Shown: positions 17,631 to 27,901, counted from the first letter of the stretch. The stretch is 64,000 nt of DNA from DASQZJ01 sp035638775 (GCA_035638775.1 DASQZJ010000002.1:239145-303144), one strand, 5' to 3'. The notes: generated by a model not told the origin, from the sequence alone. Made by a program: numbers and translations.

Positions 17631-19010
17631 TCAGGATCGTTCTCCGGGGCGCTCCCGCAGGCGGGCGAGCAGACGCCGGTGCACGTCGCCGAAGCTGCCG
17701 TTGCTCATCACCAGGACACTGTCGCCCCGGCACAGTACGCCCAGCGCGGCCTCGAGCAGCGCGTCCACGTCGGGATGCACGCTGGCCCGGGGACCCAGGG
17801 CCGCCACCGAGCCCGCAAGGTCCCAGTCGAGGTCGGGCGGCTCCAGCAGCAGTGCCCGGTCCACTCCCTCCAGCGCGCCGGCGAGGCTGTCCCTGTGGAC
17901 GCCCATGCGCATGGTGTTCGAGCGCGGCTCGAGCAGGGCCACGATCCGGCCCTCCGGCACGCGGGAGCGCAGCGCCGCGACGCTGGCGGCGATCGCCGTC
18001 GGGTGATGCGCGAAATCGTCGTACACCCGCACGCCCGCCGCGTCACCCACCACTTCCAGGCGCCGTCGCACGCCGGAAAAGCCTTCCAGGGCGGCGCACG
18101 CGGCGGCCACTGGCACACCCTCCGCGCGGCAGGCGGCGACGGCGGCCGTCGCGTTGACGAGGTTGTGCTCACCCATCAGCGACCACTGCAGGCGGCCGGA
18201 GTCACCGTCCCGGTGCGTGATCGTCGCCGCCGAGCCGTCCCGGCTGACGTCGCGCACCGTCCAGTCCCCCTGGCCGTCCGGGCCGAATCGCTGCACCGGC
18301 GTCCAGCAGCCCATTTCAAGCACGCGCTCCAGCGCGGGGCAGCCGGCGTTGACCAGCATCATCCCGTTCCCCGGTATCGTACGCACAAAATGGTGGAATT
18401 GACGCTCTATCGCCTCCAGATCCGGGTAGATGTCGGCGTGATCGAATTCCAGATTGTTCAGCACCGCCAGCCGGGGCCGGTAGTGCACGAACTTCGCCCG
18501 CTTGTCGAAGAACGCGGTGTCGTACTCGTCGGCCTCCACCACGAACGGGGTGCCGCGGCCCAGGCGCGCGGAGAGGCCGAAGTCCACGGGCACGCCGCCG
18601 ATCAGGAAGCCCGGCTCCAGGCCCGCGCGCTCCAGGATCCAGGCGATCATGCTCGCCGTGGTGGTCTTGCCGTGGGTCCCCGCGACCGCGATCACGGTCC
18701 GGCCGCGGAGAACGCGCTCGGCGAGCCAGGCCGGCCCCGAGGTGAAAGGCAGGTCCCGGTCCAGCAGATATTCCACCGCCGGGTTGCCACGGCTGAGCGC
18801 GTTGCCCACCAGCACCCGGTCGGGCGCCGGCTGCAGGACAGCCGGGTCGTAGCCCTGGTGGAGGGTGATGCCGAGGCGCTCGAGCTGCGTGCTCATGGGC
18901 GGGTAGACGGCCTCGTCCGAGCCCGTCACCCGGAAGCCCGCCTCGCGCGCGAGCAGCGCCACGCCGCCCATGAACGTGCCGCAGATCCCCAGTATGTGGA
19001 TGTGCTCCAT
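17631..19010 (-). CDS. mpl: UDP-N-acetylmuramate:L-alanyl-gamma-D-glutamyl-meso-diaminopimelate ligase
   Basis: 459 residues, the normal length. It reattaches recycled murein tripeptide to UDP-MurNAc in the cytoplasm. Mur-ligase signatures are in order: HILGICGTFMGG at the N-terminus (UDP site), SDEAVYPPMS, the ATP loop GTHGKTTT at 111-118, VVEADEYDTAFFD, NNLEFDHADIY, and DFAHHPTAI with the carboxy-terminal SNGSFG. The start at 19010 is supported by CGGGAG about 6 bases upstream. The 261-base gap between the ubiX start (17369) and the end of mpl holds no gene I can support. mpl is upstream of ubiX in the direction of transcription. Confidence 0.95.
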   Translation of the reverse strand: MEHIHILGICGTFMGGVALLAREAGFRVTGSDEAVYPPMSTQLERLGITLHQGYDPAVLQPAPDRVLVGNALSRGNPAVEYLLDRDLPFTSGPAWLAERVLRGRTVIAVAGTHGKTTTASMIAWILERAGLEPGFLIGGVPVDFGLSARLGRGTPFVVEADEYDTAFFDKRAKFVHYRPRLAVLNNLEFDHADIYPDLEAIERQFHHFVRTIPGNGMMLVNAGCPALERVLEMGCWTPVQRFGPDGQGDWTVRDVSRDGSAATITHRDGDSGRLQWSLMGEHNLVNATAAVAACRAEGVPVAAACAALEGFSGVRRRLEVVGDAAGVRVYDDFAHHPTAIAASVAALRSRVPEGRIVALLEPRSNTMRMGVHRDSLAGALEGVDRALLLEPPDLDWDLAGSVAALGPRASVHPDVDALLEAALGVLCRGDSVLVMSNGSFGDVHRRLLARLRERPGERS

Positions 19011-19093
19011 ACAGCTCCCGCCGGCGCTTCCCCGCGGCGCCGGTCGGGGGATCATAGCACGGCCCCCGCGGCGCCGGCCGTGGCGTTGCGCTC

Positions 19094-19564
19094 GTGCCGC
19101 GGCTGGGCTCCGGTGAACCCGGTCCGCGGATCCTGCGCCCGGAGCGGTTGCGGGCGGTCGCCGCGATCATCGGTCTGCTCGGGGGCGTCGTCGCGACACC
19201 GGCCCGCGCCCGGCGCCTGGAGGTTGTTCCCTCGGCAATCATCCTGCATGACCGCGAGCGTCTCGACGACGGCCACGTCCTCGACCGCGAGGACGGCGTG
19301 CTGCCGGGCCTGGCCCTGCGTGCAGGAATCACCCCCGGCCGCTGGCGACCGGGCGCGAGCGGTGCGATCCACCGCGGAACCGTGGCCTGCGAAGGGCAGC
19401 CGCACTGTCGTCGCCGGGCTTCGCTTCCGCATGGCCGTGGTGTTCGACCGGCCATGAACGCGACCGCACCGGCCCCCCGTGTCGTCCCCCGCCGGACGGG
19501 CGCAGATCGGTGCCCGATGCACGCCTGCACGAAAGCCTGCAGGACTCCGTTCCGGCCCGGCTGA
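19094..19564 (+). pseudogene. decayed outer-membrane/periplasmic protein gene
   Basis: The frame reads as a protein for about 90 codons: a hydrophobic signal-like stretch (AVAAIIGLLGGVVATPARA), then LDREDGVLPGLALRAG and GASGAIHRGTV, which has the look of small beta-barrel proteins that carry an xxDREtGxLPGlxl motif and a YhxGtVdYdGqT segment. Codons in this stretch have the strong GC third position of real genes here. After about 19400 the translation turns into Arg/His/Pro-rich noise with no barrel pattern and no terminal aromatic residue. There is no convincing Shine-Dalgarno. I read it as a truncated or frameshifted remnant; it could also be non-coding. Confidence 0.3.
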
Positions 19565-19932
19565 AACGTCCGCACACCCGCTGGCGAGCGGACCCGCGCC
19601 GGATCCGCACCCCCGCGCGGCCGGGCCCTGTCACGGGGTGGTCATTTGAAAGTCTCGCGCCGTTGGGCTACATATATACGCACTGCTACGTAATACGGAG
19701 CCCGCGACGCCCCGGCAGGGGTCGCTCGCATGCACCGGGCTTCGCCGCTTCCATTGCACCCTTGATCGCGTGCAATTCGGCCTGTAACTGACGCGCCTGC
19801 GGCGTACGCCCGCGTGTGGCCATAGAGCCACGTCATCGGCACGGTGCCGTGTACAACAAACCGGGCCCGTCATTGTTTGATTTTCCGGTCACGCGTCCGT
19901 ACCGGCCCGGAATCAGGAAGGAGCGTACAACC
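19565..19932 (+). other. long, structured upstream region of the betaine-synthesis operon
   Basis: No gene is supported in these 368 bases. They hold the AT-rich promoter at 19646-19674 and an implied 5' leader of about 250 nt with several short stems, including GTGGC/GCCAC just after 19815 and CGGCAC/GTGCCG near 19840. A clean AAGGAG lies 11 bases before the gsmt start. No known riboswitch core was recognised. Confidence 0.5.
19646..19674 (+). promoter_or_regulatory. promoter of the gsmt-sdmt operon
   Basis: TTGAAA (19646-19651), 17-base spacer, TACATA (19669-19674) overlapping TATATA. This is one of the most AT-rich spots in the window. It predicts a start near 19681. Confidence 0.5.
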
Positions 19933-20744
<812 letters not shown>

Positions 20745-20748
<4 letters not shown>

Positions 20749-21578
20749 ACGCGCAGTACGACGAGGCAACCCGGACCGCGCAGGATTACTACAACAGCGA
20801 CGACGCGGACAACTTCTACTCGATGATCTGGGGCGGCGAGGACATCCACGTCGGCCTCTACGACGACGGCACGCCCATCGCCGAGGCCAGCCGCCGGACG
20901 GTGCAGCGGATGGCGGAGACCCTGGGCAACCTCGACGCCGACAAGCGCGTGCTGGACATCGGCGGAGGCTATGCCGGCGCCGCCCGCCACCTCGCGCGCG
21001 CCTACGGCTGCCGGGTGGTGAGCCTGAACCTGAGCGAGCGCGAGAACGAACGCGCCCGGCGGATGAATGGCGAGCAGGGTCTCGACCGCCTGATCGAGGT
21101 GACCGACGGCAGCTTCGAGGACATCCCCTACCCGGACGAGTCCTTCGACGTGGCCTGGTCCGAGGACGCCATGCTGCACAGCGGCGACCGGCGCCGCGTG
21201 TGGCAGGAAGTGCACCGGGTGCTCAAGCCCGGCGGTGATTTCATCTTCACCGATCCGATGCAGGTGGAAGGCGTGCCGAAGGAAGTCCTGCAGCCGATCC
21301 TGGACCGCATTCATCTGGACAGCCTCGGCTCGTACGCGTTCTACCGGCGCACCGCGGCCGAGCTCGGCTTCGAGGAGATCCGCACGATCGACTACTCGGA
21401 GCAGCTGCCGAGGCACTACGGTCGCGTCCGCGAGGAGCTGCTGGCCCGGGCCGACGAGGTCGCCGGCAGGATCTCGCAGGATTACGTCGACCACATGCTC
21501 AAGGGACTGGGCCACTGGGTCGACGGCGGCAATGCCGGCCACCTGAACTGGGGCATCATGCATTTCCGCAAGGCCTGA
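20745..21578 (+). CDS. sdmt: sarcosine/dimethylglycine N-methyltransferase
   Basis: 277 residues (279 in the halochloris enzyme). It carries out the last methylation, dimethylglycine to betaine, and overlaps GSMT in using sarcosine. It begins with the family-typical AQDYYNSDDADNFYSMIWGGEDIHVGLY region (read in parts), then the SAM motif VLDIGGGYAG at 69-78, VSLNLSERENERAR, and DVAWSEDAMLHS. The C-terminus GGNAGHLNWGIMHFRK is also family-specific. It is coupled to gsmt and followed by a 14-bp perfect hairpin, so the operon has two genes. Confidence 0.95.
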
Positions 21579-21583
21579 TCCCG

Positions 21584-21620
21584 GGCCGGGTCCCGCCGCC
21601 CGTGGGCGGGACCCGGCCTT
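21584..21620 (+). terminator. hairpin terminator of gsmt-sdmt
   Basis: Perfect 14-bp stem: 21584-21597 pairs with 21605-21618 around a 7-base loop. Only TT follows, so termination may need help. Confidence 0.6.
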
Positions 21621-21710
21621 GCACGATCGTTCCGATACCGCCACATTGGGCAGCGGTTCGCCCCGCCCGCGGGGCGCCGGAGACCGGATTGCACCGATAT
21701 CGAATGCCCG

Positions 21711-22868
21711 ATGGACGACGCCGAATACATTGACCGACCCGAGGCCCTCGCGACGTTCTGCCAGGCGATCGCCGGCAGTCCGTGGATCGCGCTCGACACC
21801 GAGTTCATGCGCGAGCGCACCTATCGCGCGCGGCTGTGCCTGATCCAGGTGGCCGACCCCGAGCACATCGCCTGCATCGACCCGATCGCGCTGCCGGACC
21901 TGGATCCCCTGCTCGAGATCCTCTACGACCCCGGGACCACCAAGGTCCTGCACGCGGCCCAGCAGGACCTGGAGGTCTTCTACGACCTGCGCGGACAGGT
22001 GCCGGCGCCCGTGTTCGACACCCAGGTCGCGGCCGCCCTCGTGGGCCAGGGCAGCCAGACTGGCTACGCCCGCCTGGCGCGCTCGCTGCTCGGAGTGCAG
22101 CTGGACAAGTCGCGCACCCGCTCCGACTGGAGCCGCCGCCCGCTGGAGGCCGAGGATCTTGCATACGCCGCGGACGACGTGCGCTACCTCCGCGAGATCT
22201 ACACGCGGCTGCGCGAGGAGCTCGAGCGGCGCGGCCGCCTGTCGTGGCTGGAGGAGGACTTCCGCGCGCTGGCGGATCCGGCGCGCTACGCGAAGCCGCC
22301 CGAAGACGCCTGGCGCCGGGTCAAGGGGGGCAGCCGCCTGCGGGCCCGGTCGTTTGCCGCACTGCAGCGGCTGGCCGCGTGGCGGGAGACGCAGGCGCGT
22401 GAGCGCGATCTGCCGCGCCAGTGGGTCCTGAAGGATTCGCTGCTGCTCGACGTGGTCCAGCGCCTGCCGTCGTCGCTGCAGGCGCTGGAACGCGTACGCG
22501 GCATGCCCGCCGGCGTGGTGCGGCGCCACGGCGAGGCGCTGCTTGCAATCACGGAGCAGGCGCGCGCAGAGCCCGATCCCGGTCCGCCGCCGGCGCGCCC
22601 GGACCAGCGTCTCGACGAAGAGCAGCAGCCTCTGGTGGATCTGCTGATGTCGCTGGTTCGGGTGCGGGGCGGGCAGCAGGACATCAGTCCGGCGACGCTG
22701 GCCTCCCGGCGCGAGATCGAGATGCTGCTGCTCGGCGAGCGGAACCTGGACGTGCTGAGCGGCTGGCGTCGCCACGCCGTGGGCGAGGATCTGCTGGCGG
22801 CCCTGGACGGGCGGCTACACTTCGTGGTCCGCGACGGGCGGCTGGACATCGTGCCGGCGACGGACTGA
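21711..22868 (+). CDS. rnd: ribonuclease D
   Basis: 385 residues. It is a 3'-5' exoribonuclease of tRNA maturation. The DEDDy catalytic set matches E. coli RNase D within a residue: D29 and E31 (ALDTEF), D86 (HAAQQDLEVF), Y152 and D156 (AYAADDVRYL). Two HRDC domains follow (about 205-290 and 300-375). It lies in its own unit after the betaine-operon terminator and ends 3 bases before the convergent adk stop. Confidence 0.95.
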   Translation: MDDAEYIDRPEALATFCQAIAGSPWIALDTEFMRERTYRARLCLIQVADPEHIACIDPIALPDLDPLLEILYDPGTTKVLHAAQQDLEVFYDLRGQVPAPVFDTQVAAALVGQGSQTGYARLARSLLGVQLDKSRTRSDWSRRPLEAEDLAYAADDVRYLREIYTRLREELERRGRLSWLEEDFRALADPARYAKPPEDAWRRVKGGSRLRARSFAALQRLAAWRETQARERDLPRQWVLKDSLLLDVVQRLPSSLQALERVRGMPAGVVRRHGEALLAITEQARAEPDPGPPPARPDQRLDEEQQPLVDLLMSLVRVRGGQQDISPATLASRREIEMLLLGERNLDVLSGWRRHAVGEDLLAALDGRLHFVVRDGRLDIVPATD

Positions 22869-22871
22869 CGT

Positions 22872-23516
22872 TCAGCCCGCCAGGACGGCCTCCAGACGGC
22901 CGAAGATCTCGTCGATCTCCCCCTCGCCGCTGATCCTGGCGAGCTTTCCCTGATCCTCGTAATACCGCCCCAGGGGCTGCGTCTGCTCCTCGTAGACCTT
23001 GAGGCGCTTGGAGATGGTGTCCTCGTTGTCGTCGTCGCGATGCAGCAGCTCGCCGCCGCAGCGGTCGCAGATGCCCTCCTGCTTGGGCGGCGAGGTGTAG
23101 ACGTTGTACATCTGCCCACACTCGCGGCAGGTGCGCCGGCCCGTCAGACGCTGCATCAGGATGTCGAAGTCCACGTCCAGCAGCAGCGCCGTGTCGATCG
23201 GCTGGCCGAGGTCATCGAGCATGCGGTCCAGCGCCCGCGCCTGGGCGAGGTTGCGGGGGAAGCCGTCCATGATGAAGCCGTTCGCGGCATCCGGCTCACG
23301 AACCCGGTCACGGATGATGCCCAGCACGATCTCGTCGGAAACCAGCTCACCGGCATCCATCGCGGCCTTGGCCCTGCGCCCGAGGTTCGTCCCCGCGGCC
23401 ACGGCCGCCCGCAGCAGGTCGCCGGTGGAGACCTGCGGGATGGCGTGCTTGTCGGCCAGCAGCTTGGCCTGCGTTCCCTTACCGGAGCCCGGGGCCCCCA
23501 ACAGCACGATTCTCAT
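22872..23516 (-). CDS. adk: adenylate kinase, zinc-LID type
   Basis: 214 residues. It interconverts ATP + AMP and 2 ADP. P-loop GAPGSGKGT at 7-15, TGDLLRAA, GFPRN. The LID carries four cysteines, C130/C133 and C150/C153, the zinc-binding variant common in Gram-positives but also found in various proteobacteria; E. coli Adk lacks them. The start at 23516 gives the exact family N-terminus MRIVLLGAPG. An upstream in-frame ATG would add low-quality residues. Confidence 0.96.
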   Translation of the reverse strand: MRIVLLGAPGSGKGTQAKLLADKHAIPQVSTGDLLRAAVAAGTNLGRRAKAAMDAGELVSDEIVLGIIRDRVREPDAANGFIMDGFPRNLAQARALDRMLDDLGQPIDTALLLDVDFDILMQRLTGRRTCRECGQMYNVYTSPPKQEGICDRCGGELLHRDDDNEDTISKRLKVYEEQTQPLGRYYEDQGKLARISGEGEIDEIFGRLEAVLAG

Positions 23517-23702
23517 AGCTGCCCATCCATCCTCGGTCCTGTGATCGCGGCCTGCGACGGCCCCTCGCCGCACGCCTGGCGGGATTGCCGCGCGCCCGGG
23601 CGCGCCCGGCTCTCGAAAGATCGGCTACCCTACCGTCCGTGCTCGCGGCAAGTCAATCCGGCCGCTTGCCGGGCGGACGGTGGCAGAACCGGCCTCGGAA
23701 GC

Positions 23703-23708
23703 TATAAT
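23703..23708 (+). promoter_or_regulatory. consensus -10 element of ppa
   Basis: A perfect TATAAT lies 35 bases before the ppa start codon. No good -35 is seen at 16-18 bases spacing. Confidence 0.5.
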
Positions 23709-23742
23709 GGCGGGCCCACATCCGAGGGCAAAGGAGCAAGCG

Positions 23743-24273
23743 ATGAGCCTGGACAGGATTTCCGCGGGCGACGACGCCCCCGGGGCGTTCAACGTCGTCA
23801 TCGAAATCCCGATGCGTGGCGAGCCGGTGAAGTACGAGGTCGACAAGGACAGCGGCATGCTGATGGTCGACCGCATCATGAGCACGGCCATGCATTACCC
23901 CGCGAACTACGGCTACGTGCCCGCCACCCTCGCCGAGGACGGCGATCCCGTCGACGCCCTGGTGCTCACCCCGGTCCCGCTGCTGGCCGGCTCGGTGATC
24001 GAGTGCCGGGCCGTGGGCATGCTCGTGATGAGCGACGAGAAGGGCGAGGACCAGAAGATCCTGGCGGTGCCGGTGGACAAGGTCTCCTGCGACTATTACG
24101 TCGACGTCCGGGGGCCGGACGACCTGCCGAAGGCCCTGCTCGACCAGATCTCCCATTTCTTCGAGCACTACAAGGATCTCGAGAAGGGCAAGTGGGTCAA
24201 GGTCGAGGATTGGAAGGGCGCCGACGCGGCCCGCGAGGAGATCAGCGCCAGCGTCGCGCGCTACCGGGGCTGA
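23743..24273 (+). CDS. ppa: inorganic pyrophosphatase (family I)
   Basis: 176 residues. It hydrolyses pyrophosphate and drives biosynthetic reactions. Signatures: FNVVIEIPMRGEPVKYEVDK, the MHYPANYGYVPATLAEDGDPVDAL stretch (read in parts) with the three metal-binding aspartates, and HFFEHYKDLEKGKWVKVEDW at the C-terminal third. AAAGGAG precedes the ATG, and a perfect -10 lies just upstream. It ends 18 bases before the convergent end of the large GGDEF/EAL gene. Confidence 0.97.
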   Translation: MSLDRISAGDDAPGAFNVVIEIPMRGEPVKYEVDKDSGMLMVDRIMSTAMHYPANYGYVPATLAEDGDPVDALVLTPVPLLAGSVIECRAVGMLVMSDEKGEDQKILAVPVDKVSCDYYVDVRGPDDLPKALLDQISHFFEHYKDLEKGKWVKVEDWKGADAAREEISASVARYRG

Positions 24274-24291
24274 CGCCCGCCGGCCGGGTCT

Positions 24292-27200
24292 CTATTGCAG
24301 CCGGGGTACGGCCGGGCGGTTGACCGCGTAGAGCGGATGCGGCTCCTCGATGTAGTTGCCCTGGGCAAAGTCCACGCCCATGCGACGCACCGCGTGGAAC
24401 AGCTGCTCGGTCTCGACGAATTCGGCGATGGTGCGCATGTTGACCACCCGGCCCAGGTCGCTGATCGCTTCCACCACCGCCCGGTCCAGGCGCCCGGTGA
24501 ACATCGCGCGCACGAACTGGCCGTCGATCTTGAGGAAATCCATCGGCAGGTTCTTGAGGTAGGCGAAAGAGCTCAGGCCACTGCCGAAATCGTCCAGCGC
24601 GAAACGGCAGCCGAGCCCTCGCAGGACCGATATGAACCGCCGGGCCATTGCCAGGTTGCTGATCACGGCCGTTTCGGTCAGCTCGAAGCAAAGCCGCTCG
24701 GGGCGGATCGCATAGTCGCTGATCAAGCCGGTAACGTGCTGCAGGAACCCCTCATCGCAGAGGGACTGTCCCGACAGGTTGACGGAATAGACCGCGGGCG
24801 TGGCCGCCGCGGCGGCCTCGCGCCGCATGCAGCGCGCCACCTCGCGCACCACCCAGCGATCGATGGCGGGCATCAGGCGATAGCGCTCGGCCGCCGCCAG
24901 GAATTCGCTCGGCAGCACCACGTCCCCGTCCTCGGCGATCATCCGCAGCAGCACCTCCTGGGTGGGTGCCGGGATCGACGACGCCGAGCCCAGCGGCGCG
25001 ATGCGCTGAACGTACAGCGTGAACCGTTCCTCCTCGATGGCCCGCTGGATCCGCTGCATCCACCGCATCTCCCCCTGCTGCGCCAGCAGCGCCGCGTCGT
25101 TGGGCCGGTGGAAGTGGATCCGATTGCGGCCCTGCTCCTTGGCCAGGTAACAGGCGGAATCGGCCAGGCTCAGGACTTCCGTGTGATCGGGACTGGTCTC
25201 CGAGATCAGCACGACGCCGATGCTGCAGCCGACGTCGAACACCATCCCCTCCCACATGAAGCGGAATTCCCGGATCTTCACGCGCAGCTTCTCGGCCAGC
25301 CGGCGGGCCGCCACCAGGTCGCAGTCGCGGAACAGCAGCCCGAACTCGTCCCCTCCCAGCCGCGCCAGGGTATCCCCCTCGCGCACGCCGCGCCGCACGG
25401 TCTCGCTGAGCTCGCGCAGCAGCGCGTCGCCGGCCACATGGCCACAGGTGTCGTTGACCACCTTGAACTGGTCGAGATCCACGTAGCACAGGGCGTGACG
25501 ACTCCCGTCCCGCCGCGCGGCGTCCACCAGCTGCTCGAGCCGGGTCTCGAACTCGCGCCGGTTGACCAGCCCGGTCAAGGCATCGTGACTCGCCTGGTAG
25601 GCCATGTTGCGCGCCAGCCCGCGCAGCGCGGTGACGTCATGCAGCGCCAGCACGACGCCGACGATCTCCCGGCGGTGGTCGCGCACCGGCGACGCGGTGA
25701 CCTCGATGGAATGCTCGGCTTCCCCGCCTCGCGGCACCAGCACCGCCTGTCCGGCCAGCGCCAGGCGGCAGCCCCGCTGCAGGCACTCCTGGGCGGGGTT
25801 CTCCAGCACCTGCCGGGTGCTCTCGTCGATCAGGGTCAACACGTCGGTCAGATAGCGCCCGCAGGCTTCCGGCGCCGGCCAGCCGGTCAGCTCCTCGGCC
25901 ACCGCGTTGAGGAACTCGATGCGCCCGTCGAGCCCCGTCGAGATCACCCCGTCGCCGATCGACTCCAGGGTTACCTGGGCGCGCTCCTTCTCCTGCTGCA
26001 GGTGCGCCTCGATCATCTTGTGCTCGGTGATGTCGAAGCAGGCGTTGAGGATGGTCGGCTCGCCCCGGTAGGTGATCAGCGCCGCGGAAACATCCAGCCA
26101 GCGCACGCGTCCCGCGCGGGTGACCAGCTGCACCTCGTGACGCCAGTCCTCCCGCATCTCCCCGCGCAGGCGCGCTTCCAGGCGCCGGTGCTCCTCCGCG
26201 CGCTGTTCGGGCGGGACCAGGTCCGTCACCGGACGCCCGACCAGCTCCTGCTCGGCGTAACCCGTGATGGCGCAGGCCGCGGGGTTGCAGTACAGGATGC
26301 GGTTGCGATGCAGGATGATGGCGCCGTCGATGGATTCCGCCAGCGTCCGGAAGTGCTCCTCGCTCTCGCGCAGGGCCTCCTCGGTACCGCGCAGGTGCGC
26401 GAGAGCGCTGTTGATGCTCCCGGCGAGACTGCCGAGCTCGTCGTCCGCGCCGGCGGTGTCGGTGACCGTCATGGCGCCGCCCTGCCCCACGTGCCGGAGC
26501 TGGCGGCCGAGGTTCGCCAGGCGGGCCAGCACCAGGCGGTTGAACAGCAGCAGGGCCGTGACGAAGAAGGCGAACGCCATCAGCGCGCCCAGCAGCTGCA
26601 TCTCGTGCAGCCCCGCCGCGCCCGCCGCAAGCGCCCCCGCGGGAACCACCGCACGCAGCAGCAGGCCCTTCCCGCCGGGGATATCGTCCAGCGACGCGTA
26701 CCAGGTCGAGCCCGGTGCGGCCGGATCACGCCAGACCCCCGTTCGGGAGCCGGCCCGGCCGCGCCGGGCGACGATCTGCAGCCGCGCGCCGGGCCCGGGG
26801 GCCAGGGCGGCGAGACGGGCGGAGCTCAACGACCTCACCAGCACCAGCATGCCGTCACCGGTCCGCCGCACGGCGACCAGCCGCGCCGTGCCGTGGAGGA
26901 ACAGCATCCCGGACCGTCCGGCGCCGGCGGCCTGCGGCTGAAGCGCCGGATGTGCCCGGACCCAGCCGGTCACTTCGGCCGGCGTCAGCGCATCATGGGC
27001 GAAGCCCGATGCCGCTGCCAGGCGATGAGCCGGGCTCAGCGCCAGCGCGGCATCCACCCGCATCCGGCGCAGCTCCGACGGCGAGGGCACCGCGTAACGG
27101 AGCCCCCCGGCTTCGCGGAACGACGCGGCCAGCGCGGCATCCAGCCGCCCCAGGTCGGCCAGGGAACGATGCAGGGCGGCCACGGACCGGTGTACGCGGG

Positions 27201-27345
27201 CACCGGCGGCGCGCGCGTCCATGCGGGCGAACCGCCGCAACACCACGAAGTGCACGATCAGGGTCTGGGCCCCGATGGCGAGCAAGAACAACGCACCCAG
27301 CACCAGGAAGACCTTGAGACGGAGCCCGCCCCGGGATCTTTTCAT
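24292..27345 (-). CDS. membrane-bound PAS-GGDEF-EAL protein (c-di-GMP turnover)
   Basis: 1017 residues. Order: membrane segment (about 8-30), periplasmic sensor region of about 220 residues, second membrane segment (near 255-275) and HAMP-like linker, two PAS domains (about 320-440 and 445-570), GGDEF domain with intact GGDEF near 663-667 and an RxxD inhibitory site (REGD) five residues before it, then an EAL domain. The EAL signature reads EVLLR, a permitted variant. The catalytic ELTET, DDFG and LKID motifs are present, so phosphodiesterase activity is plausible. The start at 27345 follows GGAAGG by 7 bases; an ATG two codons earlier is too close to it. That ribosome site is part of a 21-base sequence repeated before the other GGDEF gene. 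The gene lies 64 bases downstream of moaE. Confidence 0.9.
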   Translation of the reverse strand: MKRSRGGLRLKVFLVLGALFLLAIGAQTLIVHFVVLRRFARMDARAAGARVHRSVAALHRSLADLGRLDAALAASFREAGGLRYAVPSPSELRRMRVDAALALSPAHRLAAASGFAHDALTPAEVTGWVRAHPALQPQAAGAGRSGMLFLHGTARLVAVRRTGDGMLVLVRSLSSARLAALAPGPGARLQIVARRGRAGSRTGVWRDPAAPGSTWYASLDDIPGGKGLLLRAVVPAGALAAGAAGLHEMQLLGALMAFAFFVTALLLFNRLVLARLANLGRQLRHVGQGGAMTVTDTAGADDELGSLAGSINSALAHLRGTEEALRESEEHFRTLAESIDGAIILHRNRILYCNPAACAITGYAEQELVGRPVTDLVPPEQRAEEHRRLEARLRGEMREDWRHEVQLVTRAGRVRWLDVSAALITYRGEPTILNACFDITEHKMIEAHLQQEKERAQVTLESIGDGVISTGLDGRIEFLNAVAEELTGWPAPEACGRYLTDVLTLIDESTRQVLENPAQECLQRGCRLALAGQAVLVPRGGEAEHSIEVTASPVRDHRREIVGVVLALHDVTALRGLARNMAYQASHDALTGLVNRREFETRLEQLVDAARRDGSRHALCYVDLDQFKVVNDTCGHVAGDALLRELSETVRRGVREGDTLARLGGDEFGLLFRDCDLVAARRLAEKLRVKIREFRFMWEGMVFDVGCSIGVVLISETSPDHTEVLSLADSACYLAKEQGRNRIHFHRPNDAALLAQQGEMRWMQRIQRAIEEERFTLYVQRIAPLGSASSIPAPTQEVLLRMIAEDGDVVLPSEFLAAAERYRLMPAIDRWVVREVARCMRREAAAAATPAVYSVNLSGQSLCDEGFLQHVTGLISDYAIRPERLCFELTETAVISNLAMARRFISVLRGLGCRFALDDFGSGLSSFAYLKNLPMDFLKIDGQFVRAMFTGRLDRAVVEAISDLGRVVNMRTIAEFVETEQLFHAVRRMGVDFAQGNYIEEPHPLYAVNRPAVPRLQ

Positions 27346-27350
27346 GACCA

Positions 27351-27371
27351 TACCTTCCGGAAGATTGGTAT
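27351..27371. repeat. 21-base element, copy 1 (leader of the PAS-GGDEF-EAL gene)
   Basis: Identical over 21 bases to 36997-37017. The core is the palindrome TTCCGGAA, bracketed by TACC on the left and GGTAT on the right. On the minus strand it includes the Shine-Dalgarno of the GGDEF-EAL gene. Confidence 0.8.
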
Positions 27372-27409
27372 CCCCTCGAGTCGCCCGCAATCCCGCGAGC
27401 GGATCGTCC

Positions 27410-27901
27410 TCAGGCCCGGCTGTCCTCTCCTGCCGGAGGAACCACGTCGGCCGCCGTGTTCGAGCGGACCCAGCGTGATCCGCCGTCCGGCAGGATTTCC
27501 TTCTTCCAGAACGGGGCCTCGTGCTTGAGCTGTTCCAGGATCTCGCGGCAGGCGGCAAAGGCTTCGCCGCGATGTCCCGAGCGGGTGGCCACCAGCACGA
27601 TGGTCTCACCCGGCCGGATCTCGCCGACCCGGTGGATCACCAGCGCCTGCCGTACCCCCCGGCGACGACACGACTCCCGCACGATGCGCTGCAGCTGACG
27701 CTCGGTCATGCCCGGGTAATGCTCCAGGTACATCCCGGAGACCGGGCTGCCGTCGTTGAAATCCCGCATCGTGCCGACGAACACGGCGGTTGCCCCCGCG
27801 GAGGCCGCATCTTCCACGGAAGGCGGCGCGAGCGCGGCCATGCTGGCCCAGGGGTCGAACGGAGCGTCGACCACGCGGACATCGAGCGCCGGCGCGCCCA
27901 T
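27410..27901 (-). CDS. moaE: molybdopterin synthase, catalytic (large) subunit
   Basis: 163 residues. It uses the MoaD thiocarboxylate to add the dithiolene sulfurs to precursor Z. Family motifs: AVFVGTMRDFNDG, YLEHYPGMTE, IHRVGEIRPGETIVLVA, SGHRGEAF, and the active-site lysines in LKHEAPFWKKE. The ATG overlaps the moaD stop (TGATG), as expected for partners made in equal amounts. moaD and moaE run opposite to moaC. Confidence 0.95.
   Translation of the reverse strand: MGAPALDVRVVDAPFDPWASMAALAPPSVEDAASAGATAVFVGTMRDFNDGSPVSGMYLEHYPGMTERQLQRIVRESCRRRGVRQALVIHRVGEIRPGETIVLVATRSGHRGEAFAACREILEQLKHEAPFWKKEILPDGGSRWVRSNTAADVVPPAGEDSRA

Noticed and set aside
24295..27528. Plus-strand open frame of over 1000 codons opposite the GGDEF-EAL gene
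   Set aside because: The translation is Gln/His/Arg-rich noise, and the minus-strand frame has complete PAS, GGDEF and EAL motifs.
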